Assembly (NCBI GenBank): GCA_019418605.1
Contig: DYBN01000045.1
Location: 6,862-70,861, forward strand
DNA from: Sutterella sp.
GTDB lineage: Bacteria > Pseudomonadota > Gammaproteobacteria > Burkholderiales > Burkholderiaceae_F
Direction: 5' to 3'
Length of the DNA: 64,000 nucleotides
This document shows positions 51,067-59,210 of this stretch, piece after piece (the stretch's first letter is position 1; each line of letters opens with the position of its first letter). The translations under genes were made by a program, and so were the position numbers. The notes under the pieces were generated by a model that saw only the letters and a list, made by a program, of their open reading frames with translations, did no database searches and had not been told where the DNA came from.

Positions 51067-52581
51067 GTGAGTTTTCAGTCAAATGCCGGCTTTGCCTTCG
51101 GCATGCCGCCTGAATTTTTCTTTGACGCGCCTGAGGCGACCCCGGGCGCGGCGGCGCTTGACGTTGCGCAGCTTCTGCGCGAGGTCAAGGCGGAGCTCTC
51201 TGAGCTTTGGGGAGAAATCCGCGTGCAGGGCGAGCTGCGCTCGTTCAAGGCCTATCCCTCGGGCCACATTTACTTTGACCTCAGAGACCGCAAGGAAGAC
51301 GCGCTGTTGAGCTGCGTCCTTTTTCGCCGGGACGCCCAGCGCCTGAGTTTTCGCCCGAAAGTGGGCGATCTTGTTGAGCTACGGGGGTCTCTGAACATTT
51401 ACGAGCCGCGAGGGCAGCTGAACTTCATTGCGCGGCACATGAAGCCTGCGGGCGCCGGAGACCTGTTTGCGCAGTTTCAGGCTCTCAAGGAAAAGCTTGC
51501 GGCGCAGGGGCTCTTCGCACCCCAAAGGAAAAAGCCGCTTCCTCTCTATCCCGACGTGATCGGGATCGTGACGAGCCCGGAGGCGGCGGCGCTGCGCGAC
51601 GCCGTGCGCACGCTCAGGCTCAAGGCTCCGTGGGTGAAAATCATTCTTTACCCGGCAAGCGTGCAGGGAGATGCTGCTGAAGGCGAGATCATGCGCGCGC
51701 TTGAGGCTGCCGCCGCCAGGCGCGAGGTCGACGTGCTGCTTTTGATTCGCGGCGGCGGCTCCATTGCCGACTTGTGGAGCTTTAATTCCGAGGGCATCGC
51801 GCAGACGCTTGCCCGAATGCCGATGCCGGTCATCTCCGGCGTTGGACACGAAGTGGACTTTACGATTGCCGACTTCGTAAGCGACGTGCGGGCAGCAACC
51901 CCCACGGCTGCGGCCAATCTTGCGGTTGAGCACTGGGTGGCGGCCGCGCAGCGGCTGGAAACCCTCAACGAGAAGATGCGCGCGCGCGTGCGGGGCTCGG
52001 TTCAGTTGGCGCACATGCGGCTTGAGCGTGCTGACAGGCTTTCCATGGCCTACAAAATGCTGCTGCAGCAGGCTCGCGCCAGGCTTTCGGCCGCAGGCGA
52101 CGTCAAGCGCCTTCTCACCGATTATCTCGATCGGCTCGCGCAGCGTCTCGATGGTCTTCAAGCCGACCTTGACGGCGGCATTGAGCAGCGCCTGGCGCAG
52201 CTCGAAAGGCGTCTTGTTGTTGCGAAAATGCGGCTTGTCGCCCGCAGGCCTGACGCTCGCGCGCAGCAGCTTGCGCTGCGCCACGCGCAAGAAGCGCTCA
52301 TGCGCGCCGCCCTGCAGCAAATCAATTCTGGGCGCGAGCGCCTCAAGGCGCTCTCTTTGAGGCTCGATGCTCTTGATGTGGCCAAGGTGCTTGCCCGCGG
52401 CTACGCCCTTGCCTTGGGGCCTGACGGGAGCGTGGTGCGCGAAGCGCAAAAGCTTTCAAAGGGCGACGCCCTGACGCTTGTCTTTTCAAGCGGACGCGCG
52501 CAGGCCAGCGTGACGGGCGTTGATTGCGCCTCGCGCAGCGCGCAAAAACGGCCGAAAAATCATCTCCCGAAGAGTTTATGA
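51067..52581 (+). CDS. xseA: Exodeoxyribonuclease VII large subunit
   Basis: XseA is the catalytic subunit of the single-strand-specific nuclease ExoVII. The N-terminal OB fold (VKAELSELWGEIRVQGELRS), the catalytic domain with GIVTSPEAAALRD, LIRGGGSIADLWSFN and PVISGVGHEVDFTIADFVSD, a long coiled coil (about residues 290-430) and the C-terminal ARGYALAL segment are visible. The GTG at 51067 is preceded by GGGGGAG; the longer frame starts inside the infA terminator. The protein has 504 residues. The small subunit gene xseB is not in the window. Confidence 0.93.
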   Translation: MSFQSNAGFAFGMPPEFFFDAPEATPGAAALDVAQLLREVKAELSELWGEIRVQGELRSFKAYPSGHIYFDLRDRKEDALLSCVLFRRDAQRLSFRPKVGDLVELRGSLNIYEPRGQLNFIARHMKPAGAGDLFAQFQALKEKLAAQGLFAPQRKKPLPLYPDVIGIVTSPEAAALRDAVRTLRLKAPWVKIILYPASVQGDAAEGEIMRALEAAAARREVDVLLLIRGGGSIADLWSFNSEGIAQTLARMPMPVISGVGHEVDFTIADFVSDVRAATPTAAANLAVEHWVAAAQRLETLNEKMRARVRGSVQLAHMRLERADRLSMAYKMLLQQARARLSAAGDVKRLLTDYLDRLAQRLDGLQADLDGGIEQRLAQLERRLVVAKMRLVARRPDARAQQLALRHAQEALMRAALQQINSGRERLKALSLRLDALDVAKVLARGYALALGPDGSVVREAQKLSKGDALTLVFSSGRAQASVTGVDCASRSAQKRPKNHLPKSL

Positions 52582-52670
52582 TTAGGAGCAGGCGCCGAGA
52601 GCCCGGAGCAAGAACTTCCCGGTCAGGCGTCTTTGCAATTTGTCAACACGTTTGATTCAGGAGAATTCCG

Positions 52671-53318
52671 ATGAGCCAGTTTGTTTTGCCCAAGCTTAAG
52701 TACGAGTTAAACGCGCTTGCTCCTGCTCTGAGTGAAGAAGCCATGCAGTACCACTATGGCAAGCATCACCAGAACTACGTCAACACGCTCAACAACCTCA
52801 TCAAGGGCACCCAGTTTGAGGCAGAGTCTCTGAGGGAAATCATCAAGACGAGCCAGGGTGCCATTTTCAACAACGCCGCGCAGGTCTACAACCACGCCTT
52901 CTTCTGGCAGTGCATGACGCCCAACGGCGGCGGCGCCCCCAAGGGCGAGCTGCTTGAGGCCATCGAAAAGAAGTGGGGCTCCTTCGACGGGTTCCGTGAG
53001 CAGTTCTCGGCCGCTGCAGCCGGCAACTTCGGCTCTGGCTGGACTTGGCTTGTCAAGCGCCTGGACGGGGAACTTGAAATCTACTGCACGTCGAACGCGG
53101 GCACGCCCCTGACGGAGCACTTAAAGCCCATCCTGACGATCGACGTCTGGGAGCACGCCTACTACATTGACTACCGCAACAACCGTGCGGGCTTCATTCA
53201 GGCCTTCTTCGAGAAGCTTGTGAACTGGGACTTCGCCGAACGTCGTTTCGCGGGCGAGCCCTGCGACTGCAATTGCAAGGAAGACAGCTGCTGCTGCGGA
53301 TGCGGCTGCGGCGGCTAG
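52671..53318 (+). CDS. sodB: Superoxide dismutase (Fe-type) with cysteine-rich tail
   Basis: This Fe/Mn-family dismutase converts superoxide to peroxide and oxygen. Metal ligands appear in YHYGKHHQNYV (His28), YNHAFFW, and DVWEHAYYIDY (Asp and His). The AAQVYNHAFFWQCM pattern favours the iron form. The enzyme core ends near residue 195. It is followed by CDCNCKEDSCCCGCGCGG, an 18-residue tail with eight cysteines that standard SodB lacks. The tail is in frame with the natural stop and may bind metal. The ATG at 52671 follows AGGAG. Rubrerythrin elsewhere in the window would remove the peroxide. Confidence 0.96.
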   Translation: MSQFVLPKLKYELNALAPALSEEAMQYHYGKHHQNYVNTLNNLIKGTQFEAESLREIIKTSQGAIFNNAAQVYNHAFFWQCMTPNGGGAPKGELLEAIEKKWGSFDGFREQFSAAAAGNFGSGWTWLVKRLDGELEIYCTSNAGTPLTEHLKPILTIDVWEHAYYIDYRNNRAGFIQAFFEKLVNWDFAERRFAGEPCDCNCKEDSCCCGCGCGG

Positions 53319-53376
53319 AAGTCAAAAGCAAACGGTCCCCGCTTTGCGCGAAGCCGCGTGAAAAGGGGGCGTTGAA

Positions 53377-53419
53377 CAAATCAAGATGCGGACTCCAAGC
53401 GGGTCCGCATTTTGATTTG
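53377..53419. terminator. Bidirectional terminator between sodB and the DUF192 gene
   Basis: A 17-bp near-perfect stem has a core of ATGCGGAC/GTCCGCAT and is extended by A- and T-rich arms on both sides. It serves the convergent sodB and DUF192 genes. Confidence 0.85.
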
Positions 53420-53427
53420 GGAAGAAG

Positions 53428-53904
53428 TCAATGGGCGATCGGCGCCTTGCAAAATTCAGGGCTTAGAAGCGCCTTGATGCGCTGCCCCGAGCGCACCCCG
53501 TGCGCGGCAAACCACCCCTCGTTCATTTCAATCACCGACAGCGTGGGGCCCTGCGAGCGGTGCAGGTCGAGCGTTCCCTTTCGCATCGTCTCGATATTGA
53601 TGATCCGGCCGCAGGCGTCAATGAAGGCCGCGTCGAGATCGATGCGCGTGTTTTTCATCCACATGGCGACGCTGCGCGGTTCGTTAAAGACAAAGAGCAT
53701 GCCGTGGTTTTCGTCGAGATGATCGCGGTTCATGAGGCCTGTGCGCTGCTCAATTGTGCTTGAGGCGATCTCGAGCGTGACGCGCTCGCCGCCGATGACG
53801 AGCGTTGTGGTGCCCTCAGCAAGAACCGACGCTGAGGCGAAGAGCGCAAAAAGACCGGCCGCATGCGGCAGGCTCAAGAGGCGGCGCAGGGAAAAGGACG
53901 GCAT
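53428..53904 (-). CDS. Secreted DUF192-family protein
   Basis: This 158-residue protein has an N-terminal signal peptide (FSLRRLLSLPHAAGLFALFA, cleavage near SVLA-EG). The DUF192 fold follows, with EIASSTIEQRTGLMNRDHLDENHGMLFVF, VAMWMKNTRIDLDAAFID and LSVIEMNEGWFAAHGVRSGQRI. The family is widespread and uncharacterised; members are periplasmic or lipoprotein-like. The ATG at 53904 gives the best signal peptide. It is convergent with sodB. Confidence 0.85.
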   Translation of the reverse strand: MPSFSLRRLLSLPHAAGLFALFASASVLAEGTTTLVIGGERVTLEIASSTIEQRTGLMNRDHLDENHGMLFVFNEPRSVAMWMKNTRIDLDAAFIDACGRIINIETMRKGTLDLHRSQGPTLSVIEMNEGWFAAHGVRSGQRIKALLSPEFCKAPIAH

Positions 53905-54321
53905 GGCAGGACGCTGCAGACAATTGAAATGCAAAAGACCGAAAACTCTCGTCTAAAGTATACAAAGCGAGCGGCCGGGCGATGCCGCATTGGCAAAACA
54001 GCCGCGGCCGGAAATGCTTTTTTGGGGCGCCTCGGGCGTGATTGAAGAGGGGGGAACAAAGGTAGTGTTTTCCCTGTTTAAGGCCTGAAAACAAGGCAAA
54101 AAAACGGAAAAATTCGCGATGCGGGGGTAATCTAGCGCGTGCAGTCGAGCCTGCCCGGGAAAGGAAGATAGTGCCTTTGGCCGCAGGGGAGGTCTGTTGA
54201 AGCGGCGAACAATTCATTTAACGATACATAGCCGCGGCTCTCCGTCTTTTGTTGTTGCAACAGGCGCGGTTGCCTGTTCGGAAGACAGGAGGCAAAACTA
54301 GACTAGAAGGGAGTAGGAAAA
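53905..54321. other. Divergent intergenic region, DUF192 gene / cspA
   Basis: No gene is supported. On the minus strand TATACT (53957-53962) is a likely -10 for the DUF192 gene. On the plus strand the last ~120 nt are probably the long cspA leader, typical of cold-shock genes; TTGAAG at about 54196 is a weak -35 candidate. Confidence 0.4.
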
Positions 54322-54528
54322 ATGGCTCAAGGTGTAGTCAAATGGTTCAATGACGCCAAGGGATTCGGCTTTATCACGCCCGATGATGGCGGCGAAGATC
54401 TGTTTGTGCATTTCACCGCAATTGAAATCGAAGGCTTCAAAACTCTCAAGGAAGGCCAGAAGGTGAGTTTTGAGGTGGTGGCCGGCCCCAAGGGCATGCA
54501 GGCCGCACACGTCAAGCCTGAGAAGTAG
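54322..54528 (+). CDS. cspA: Cold-shock domain protein
   Basis: This 68-residue single OB-fold protein binds single-stranded RNA and DNA and melts mRNA structure. The RNP1 motif KGFGFI and the RNP2 motif DLFVHF are intact, and it begins GVVKWFNDAKGFGF as usual. AAGGGAG precedes the ATG. A strong terminator follows. It could be any CspA paralogue, since cold inducibility is not proven. Confidence 0.95.
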   Translation: MAQGVVKWFNDAKGFGFITPDDGGEDLFVHFTAIEIEGFKTLKEGQKVSFEVVAGPKGMQAAHVKPEK

Positions 54529-54580
54529 TGGTTTGCGCCATTGGCCCCTGGAGCAGGGAAGCTTCGGGGTCGGTGACATG

Positions 54581-54632
54581 AAAAACCGCCGCATGAAAAG
54601 GAAGTGCCTTTTTTCATGCGGCGGTTTTTCTT
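54581..54632. terminator. Terminator between cspA and icd
   Basis: A stem of about 19 bp (A-rich arm, ACCGCCGCATG core, 54581-54599, with 54612-54629) ends in a T run on the plus strand and an A/T-rich arm on the other, so it serves both convergent genes. Confidence 0.85.
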
Positions 54633-54670
54633 TGCCCGCCGGCCAAAGGGCCGGCGGAAGGCGTGCGGGC

Positions 54671-55924
54671 TCAGATCCTTTCCATGAGTTCCTTTCCAAA
54701 CGCGCGGCAGCCCAAGGCCACGGCGCCCGGCGTGAGGCTGGCCAGATCAGAGGTGACACGGCCGCTTGCAAGCTGCTTTTCCACCGCGTGAATCACGAGA
54801 TCGGCGGCCTCGTTCCAGCCGATGTGCCGCAGCATCATCTCGATGGACAGAATGACCGAGCACGGATTGGCGAGGTCCTTGCCAGCGATCGTGGGCGCCG
54901 TGCCGTGCGTGGCTTCAAAAATGGCGATCGTATCCGACAGGTTGGCCCCGGGCGCAATGCCGATGCCGCCCACCTGTGCGGCCAGTGCGTCGCTCACGTA
55001 GTCGCCGTTTAGATTCGGCGCGGCGATCACGTCGTAGTCCCTGGGGGCGAGAAGAATCTGCTGCAGGAATGCGTCGCAGATGCAGTCCTTGATGATGATG
55101 TCGCGTCCTGTTCTGGGATTTTTAAAGGTGCACCAGGGGCCGTCGCCGAAGGTTTCGGCGCCGAACTCGCGCCGCGCGAGCGCATAGCCCCAGTCGCGAA
55201 AGCCCCCTTCGGTGAACTTCATGATGTTTCCCTTGTGCACGAGCGTGACGCTTGCGCGGTCGTGCTCAACCGCGTAGGCAATCGCCTTTCGGATGAGCCG
55301 CTCGGAGCCCTCGCGGCTTACGGGCTTGATGCCGATGCCGCTCGTGGCGGGAAAGCGGATTTTGCTCACGCCCATCTCGTTTTGCAGAAAGTCGATGACG
55401 CGCCTTGCGCCTTCGCTTTGCGCGGGCCACTCGATGCCCGCGTAGATGTCCTCGGTGTTTTCGCGAAAGATCACCATATCGACGTTTTCAGGGTGCTTCA
55501 CGGGCGAGGGGGTGCCCGCAAAGTAGCGCACGGGCCGCAGGCACACGTACAGATCAAGCCTTTGGCGCAGAGCCACGTTGAGGCTTCGAATGCCGCCGCC
55601 CACGGGAGTGGCAAGCGGGCCCTTGAAGCCCACCTTGAAGGTCTTGAGCGCCTCAAAGGTCTCTTCGGCAATCCACGTGTCGTTTCCGTAGACGCGCAAG
55701 GCCTTGGCGCCGGCGAAGATTTCGGTCCACGCAATCCGCCGTTTTCCTTCGTAGGCCTTTTCGACGGCGCGGTCAACAAGCGCCATGGCAACGGGCGAGA
55801 CATCGGCGCCGATCCCGTCGCCCTCGATGTAGCAGATGATCGGGGTGTCGGGCACCGCAAGCGCTCCCGTGCTCGAAACCTCGATGGGCTTGCCAAAGGA
55901 AGGAACCTGAATGTGGTCAAACAT
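54671..55924 (-). CDS. icd: Isocitrate dehydrogenase (NADP)
   Basis: Icd oxidatively decarboxylates isocitrate to 2-oxoglutarate in the citric-acid cycle. The 417-residue protein matches the E. coli enzyme in length. YIEGDGIGADV, PVGGGIRSLNVALRQ with the regulatory Ser, IFRENTEDIYAGIE, NLNGDYVSD and ATHGTAPTIAGKD are conserved. The ATG at 55924 is the conserved start; upstream codons are not. No other cycle gene is nearby. Confidence 0.95.
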   Translation of the reverse strand: MFDHIQVPSFGKPIEVSSTGALAVPDTPIICYIEGDGIGADVSPVAMALVDRAVEKAYEGKRRIAWTEIFAGAKALRVYGNDTWIAEETFEALKTFKVGFKGPLATPVGGGIRSLNVALRQRLDLYVCLRPVRYFAGTPSPVKHPENVDMVIFRENTEDIYAGIEWPAQSEGARRVIDFLQNEMGVSKIRFPATSGIGIKPVSREGSERLIRKAIAYAVEHDRASVTLVHKGNIMKFTEGGFRDWGYALARREFGAETFGDGPWCTFKNPRTGRDIIIKDCICDAFLQQILLAPRDYDVIAAPNLNGDYVSDALAAQVGGIGIAPGANLSDTIAIFEATHGTAPTIAGKDLANPCSVILSIEMMLRHIGWNEAADLVIHAVEKQLASGRVTSDLASLTPGAVALGCRAFGKELMERI

Positions 55925-56416
55925 CGTATGAAACTCCCTGTGTGTATCTTGTTGTTCGTCTTCGCCTCGAGGGGCCGAGGCGCTTTTCCTGCGCCACGTA
56001 TTGTTGCACGCAAAGCGCGTGCGCAAATCAATCGAGACCGGATGATCTGAGCGCGTTGGGAGTCTTTTTGGTGCGCGGCAGCGGGGCGGGCTGCCTGCGG
56101 CAGGAAAATTTTGCGGCGGACTCTGGAAAATGAGGCGCGATTTCTATAGAATTGCGCGTCTGATTTTCCCGTGCTTGCGGTTTCCCCGTTTTCCACTGAA
56201 CCGACGAGCGTGAAGCGGCTTCGAAAATCAACAGAAAAATTTGCATGGCGGGCTCGCTCCTGCGGTTCTTGTTAGGGAACGGCAGGCGGGGGCGTCTGCC
56301 TCGTTTTTTTACTTGACGCAACCCATTCGTCAGATGCAGCTCCAACCTGCGTAAAGCGCGAGCGCCATCTCGGGCGAGACGAGTTGTGGGGGCGTTCCTT
56401 AATTAGGATGAGAACA
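55925..56416. other. Divergent intergenic region, icd / rplM
   Basis: No gene is supported. A TATAGAAT (56145-56152) could be a -10 for rplM, and an intrinsic terminator-like hairpin follows at 56278-56310 inside the likely rplM leader. Confidence 0.45.
56278..56310 (+). terminator. Terminator-like hairpin in the rplM leader
   Basis: GGCAGGC-GGGGGC-GTCTGCC (one G-U pair) is followed by TCG and seven T residues, about 107 nt before rplM. It may be an attenuator of the ribosomal-protein operon. Confidence 0.55.
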
Positions 56417-56845
56417 ATGAAGACCTTCTCGGCCAAGCCGCTGGAAGTTCAGCGCGACTGGTACGTGGTCGATGGCAGCGACAAGGTGCTTGGGCGCCTG
56501 GCAGCCGAAATCGCACTGCGCTTGCGCGGCAAGCACAAGCCCGAATACACGCCGCATGTCGATACGGGCGACTACATCGTCGTGATCAACGCTGACAAGA
56601 TCAAGATGTCTGCAGAAAAGGCGGACAAGAAGACTTACTATCGCCACACGGGCTACCCGGGCGGCGTTTACTCCACCACCTTCACGCAGATGCAGGCCAA
56701 GCATCCCGGCCGTGCTCTCGAGATTGCCGTCAAGGGCATGCTTCCGAAGGGCCGTCTCGGCTACGCCATGATCAAGAAGCTCAAGATCTATGCCGGCGCC
56801 GAGCATCCGCACACTGCCCAGCAGCCCAAGGTTCTTGATATTTAA
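56417..56845 (+). CDS. rplM: Ribosomal protein L13
   Basis: L13 is an early-assembling 50S protein. The 142-residue sequence from the ATG at 56417 (KTFSAKPLEVQRDWYVVDGS, VLGRLAAEIALRLRGKHKPEYTPH, GMLPKGRLG, KLKIYAGAEHPH) equals the E. coli length. An ATG at 56408 is also in frame but would overlap the AGGA binding site. It is followed 11 bp later by rpsI, the conserved operon. Confidence 0.97.
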   Translation: MKTFSAKPLEVQRDWYVVDGSDKVLGRLAAEIALRLRGKHKPEYTPHVDTGDYIVVINADKIKMSAEKADKKTYYRHTGYPGGVYSTTFTQMQAKHPGRALEIAVKGMLPKGRLGYAMIKKLKIYAGAEHPHTAQQPKVLDI

Positions 56846-56856
56846 GGTGGACAAAG

Positions 56857-57249
56857 ATGATCGGTAACTACAACTACGGCACCGGCCGCCGCAAGAGCTC
56901 CGTGGCGCGCGTCTTCATCAAGCGCGGCACCGGCAACATCGTGGTCAACGGCCGCCCGCTCAACGACTTCTTCAAGCGCGAAACCGGCCGCATGATCGTC
57001 ATGCAGCCCCTGACGCTCACGGACAACACCGAGACGTTTGACATTATGGTCAACGTCAAGGGCGGCGGCGAATCCGGCCAGGCCGGCGCCGTTCGTCACG
57101 GCATCACCCGCGCGCTCATCGACTACGACGCGGCTCTCAAGCCCGTTCTGTCGGCCGCCGGTCTCGTGACCCGCGACGCCCGCGAAGTTGAACGCAAGAA
57201 GGTTGGTCTGCGCAAGGCCCGCCGCGCCAAGCAGTTCAGCAAGCGCTAA
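56857..57249 (+). CDS. rpsI: Ribosomal protein S9
   Basis: S9 is a 30S head protein whose C-terminal tail contacts P-site tRNA. The 130-residue sequence shows YGTGRRKSSVARVF, GGGESGQAGAVRHGITRALI and the terminal RKKVGLRKARRAKQFSKR, all conserved. AGGTGG lies just upstream. The operon ends at the terminator that follows. Confidence 0.98.
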   Translation: MIGNYNYGTGRRKSSVARVFIKRGTGNIVVNGRPLNDFFKRETGRMIVMQPLTLTDNTETFDIMVNVKGGGESGQAGAVRHGITRALIDYDAALKPVLSAAGLVTRDAREVERKKVGLRKARRAKQFSKR

Positions 57250-57314
57250 TTGCGTCCTTTGCCGGTTTCGGTTGCTTATTCAAAAAAGAGGCGGCCGGAA
57301 TCGAAGAGAGGCTC

Positions 57315-57357
57315 AAATCGCCACGGCTCACTTCGTGCGGGTTGTGGCGATTTTTTT
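57315..57357 (+). terminator. Terminator of rplM-rpsI
   Basis: AAATCGCCAC (57315-57324) pairs perfectly with GTGGCGATTT (57344-57353), followed by a long T run. Confidence 0.88.
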
Positions 57358-57404
57358 ATTTCCGCTATTCTCTTCGAAACGACTTTTTTGAGGAGGTTTT
57401 CGCC

Positions 57405-58475
57405 ATGGCTCAGGAAAAAATCGCGGTTGGCATCGTCGGCGCCACCGGATACACGGGAGTCGAGCTGCTGCGGCTTCTTGCGCGTCACCCTCTGGCGCGC
57501 GTTGACGTCATCACCTCGCGCAAGGACGCCGGGGTGCCGGCCGTTCAGATGTTTCCCTCGCTGCGGGGCTTTTACGACGACCTTGTTTTCACCGCGCCCG
57601 AAGAGGCGCCGCTTGAGAAGTGCAACGTCGTGTTTTTCGCAACGCCCCACGGCGTTGCCATGAAGATGGCCCGCACGCTTGTGGATGCCGGCGTCAAGAT
57701 CATTGACCTTGCGGCGGACTTCCGCTTGAAGGACACCGCGCTCTTTACCAAGTGGTACAAGCTCGAGCACGCCTGCCCCGAGCTCTTGGCCGAGGCCGTC
57801 TACGGGCAGCCCGAGACGATGCGCGAAGAAATGAAGGGCGCGCGCATTCTCGGCATGGCGGGGTGCTATCCCACCTCAATTGAGTTGGGGCTGCTGCCTT
57901 TGATGGAGTACGAAAAGTCGCATCCCGGCACGTTTGACCTGCAAACGATCATCGCCGACAGCAAGTCGGGCATCTCGGGCTCGGGCAAGAAGGCCGACGT
58001 CTCGCTCATCACGGCGGAGATGAGCGACAACTTTCACGCCTACGGCCTCAAGGGCCATCGCCATCAGCCTGAGATCGTGCAGCAGTTGCGGCATCTCTCG
58101 GGCGATGGTTCTCTTGAGCTCACGTTCGTGCCGCATCTGCTGCCCACCATTCGAGGCATTCATTCGACGATCTACATCCGGCTCAAGAATCCGGCCGATC
58201 CGATCGACGTGCAGGCGCTCTACGAGGATCGCTTTAAAAACGAGTACTTCGTCGACGTCATGCCCGCGGGCTCCCACCCGGAGACGCGTTCGGTGCGGGG
58301 ATCAAACTTCCTGCGCCTTGCCGTGCACCGGCCCGGGAACAAGGATCTCATCGTGGTGCTTGCGGTCGAAGACAACCTCGTCAAGGGCGCGGCCGGTCAG
58401 GCAGTGCAGGCGATGAACCTGCTTTTTGGTTTTGACGAAAAAACGGGCCTTGACTGGCCGGCGCTCATTCCGTAA
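57405..58475 (+). CDS. argC: N-acetyl-gamma-glutamyl-phosphate reductase
   Basis: ArgC reduces N-acetylglutamyl phosphate to the semialdehyde in arginine synthesis. The 356-residue protein has GIVGATGYTGVELLRLL (NADP loop), the active-site Cys in GMAGCYPTS, and HRHQPEIVQQL with the catalytic His. GAGGAGG precedes the ATG at 57405. No other arg gene is present in the window. Confidence 0.95.
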   Translation: MAQEKIAVGIVGATGYTGVELLRLLARHPLARVDVITSRKDAGVPAVQMFPSLRGFYDDLVFTAPEEAPLEKCNVVFFATPHGVAMKMARTLVDAGVKIIDLAADFRLKDTALFTKWYKLEHACPELLAEAVYGQPETMREEMKGARILGMAGCYPTSIELGLLPLMEYEKSHPGTFDLQTIIADSKSGISGSGKKADVSLITAEMSDNFHAYGLKGHRHQPEIVQQLRHLSGDGSLELTFVPHLLPTIRGIHSTIYIRLKNPADPIDVQALYEDRFKNEYFVDVMPAGSHPETRSVRGSNFLRLAVHRPGNKDLIVVLAVEDNLVKGAAGQAVQAMNLLFGFDEKTGLDWPALIP

Positions 58476-58583
58476 GGAGATCGCTGCCTGAGAAGCAAAG
58501 GCAGTCGGGAGCGTTCACAAATCGACGCAAAAAGGGGCGCCCCGTTTCGTTTTCGGAGGCGGGGCGCACAAACGCTTTTTTCG

Positions 58584-58589
58584 TATAAT
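58584..58589 (+). promoter_or_regulatory. -10 box (TATAAT) upstream of yajC
   Basis: A perfect TATAAT lies 85 bp before the yajC start; the -35 region is GC-rich and poor. Confidence 0.45.
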
Positions 58590-58673
58590 CTCCCAAATTC
58601 GGCCGCTGAAGGCCGCAAGCAAAGCTTCAGCACGTTTTCATTTACCCAGCAATTCTGGACAAAGGGGTTAGTT

Positions 58674-59018
58674 GTGTTTTTTATCTCTGATGCGTGGGCC
58701 CAGTCGGCCGACGCCGCCGGCGGCATGAGCGGTTTCCTCGTGCAGATCGTTCCGATCATTCTGATTTTTGTTGTGTTCTGGTTCTTCCTGATCCGGCCGC
58801 AGCAAAAGCGTCAGAAGGAACATCAGAAGATGTGCGAGGCGCTTGCCAAGGGCGACGAGGTGGTCACGGTGGGCGGCCTTGCGGGCCGCATCGCGAGCGT
58901 TGACGAGCAGTACATCGTGATCGAAATCAGCCACGTCGACGACAAGGCCGTCACGATTACGATGCAGCGCGGCGCCGTGCAGACGGTTCTGCCCAAGGGC
59001 ACGCTGAAGTCGATCTAG
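58674..59018 (+). CDS. yajC: Sec translocon accessory protein YajC
   Basis: YajC is a single-span inner-membrane protein that associates with SecDF and SecYEG. The 114-residue protein has a membrane helix VQIVPIILIFVVFWFFLIRP, then KRQKEHQKMCEALAKGDEVVTVGGLAGRI. The GTG at 58674 follows AAAGGGG. It is the first gene of the yajC-secD-secF set, although a terminator lies before secD. Confidence 0.95.
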   Translation: MFFISDAWAQSADAAGGMSGFLVQIVPIILIFVVFWFFLIRPQQKRQKEHQKMCEALAKGDEVVTVGGLAGRIASVDEQYIVIEISHVDDKAVTITMQRGAVQTVLPKGTLKSI

Positions 59019-59036
59019 GATCGAGAGCACGCAAAC

Positions 59037-59072
59037 GGGCGCACCCACTTTTTCACCGGGTCGCGCCCTTTT
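59037..59072 (+). terminator. Terminator between yajC and secD
   Basis: GGGCGCACCC (59037-59046) pairs with GGGTCGCGCCC (one bulge), followed by TTTTCGTGTTTTTT. Confidence 0.7.
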
Positions 59073-59210
59073 CGTGTTTTTTAAGCATCCTCTTTTTTGC
59101 CGGAGGATGTCTTGCCCAAGGGGTCGGGCCGCCCGGCTTGAATTTCGATCTGCAAAAGCCTGCGTCCGAACAGGCGGCGAGAGGCTTGTCTCGTTTGCGG
59201 AGTTTGTCAA

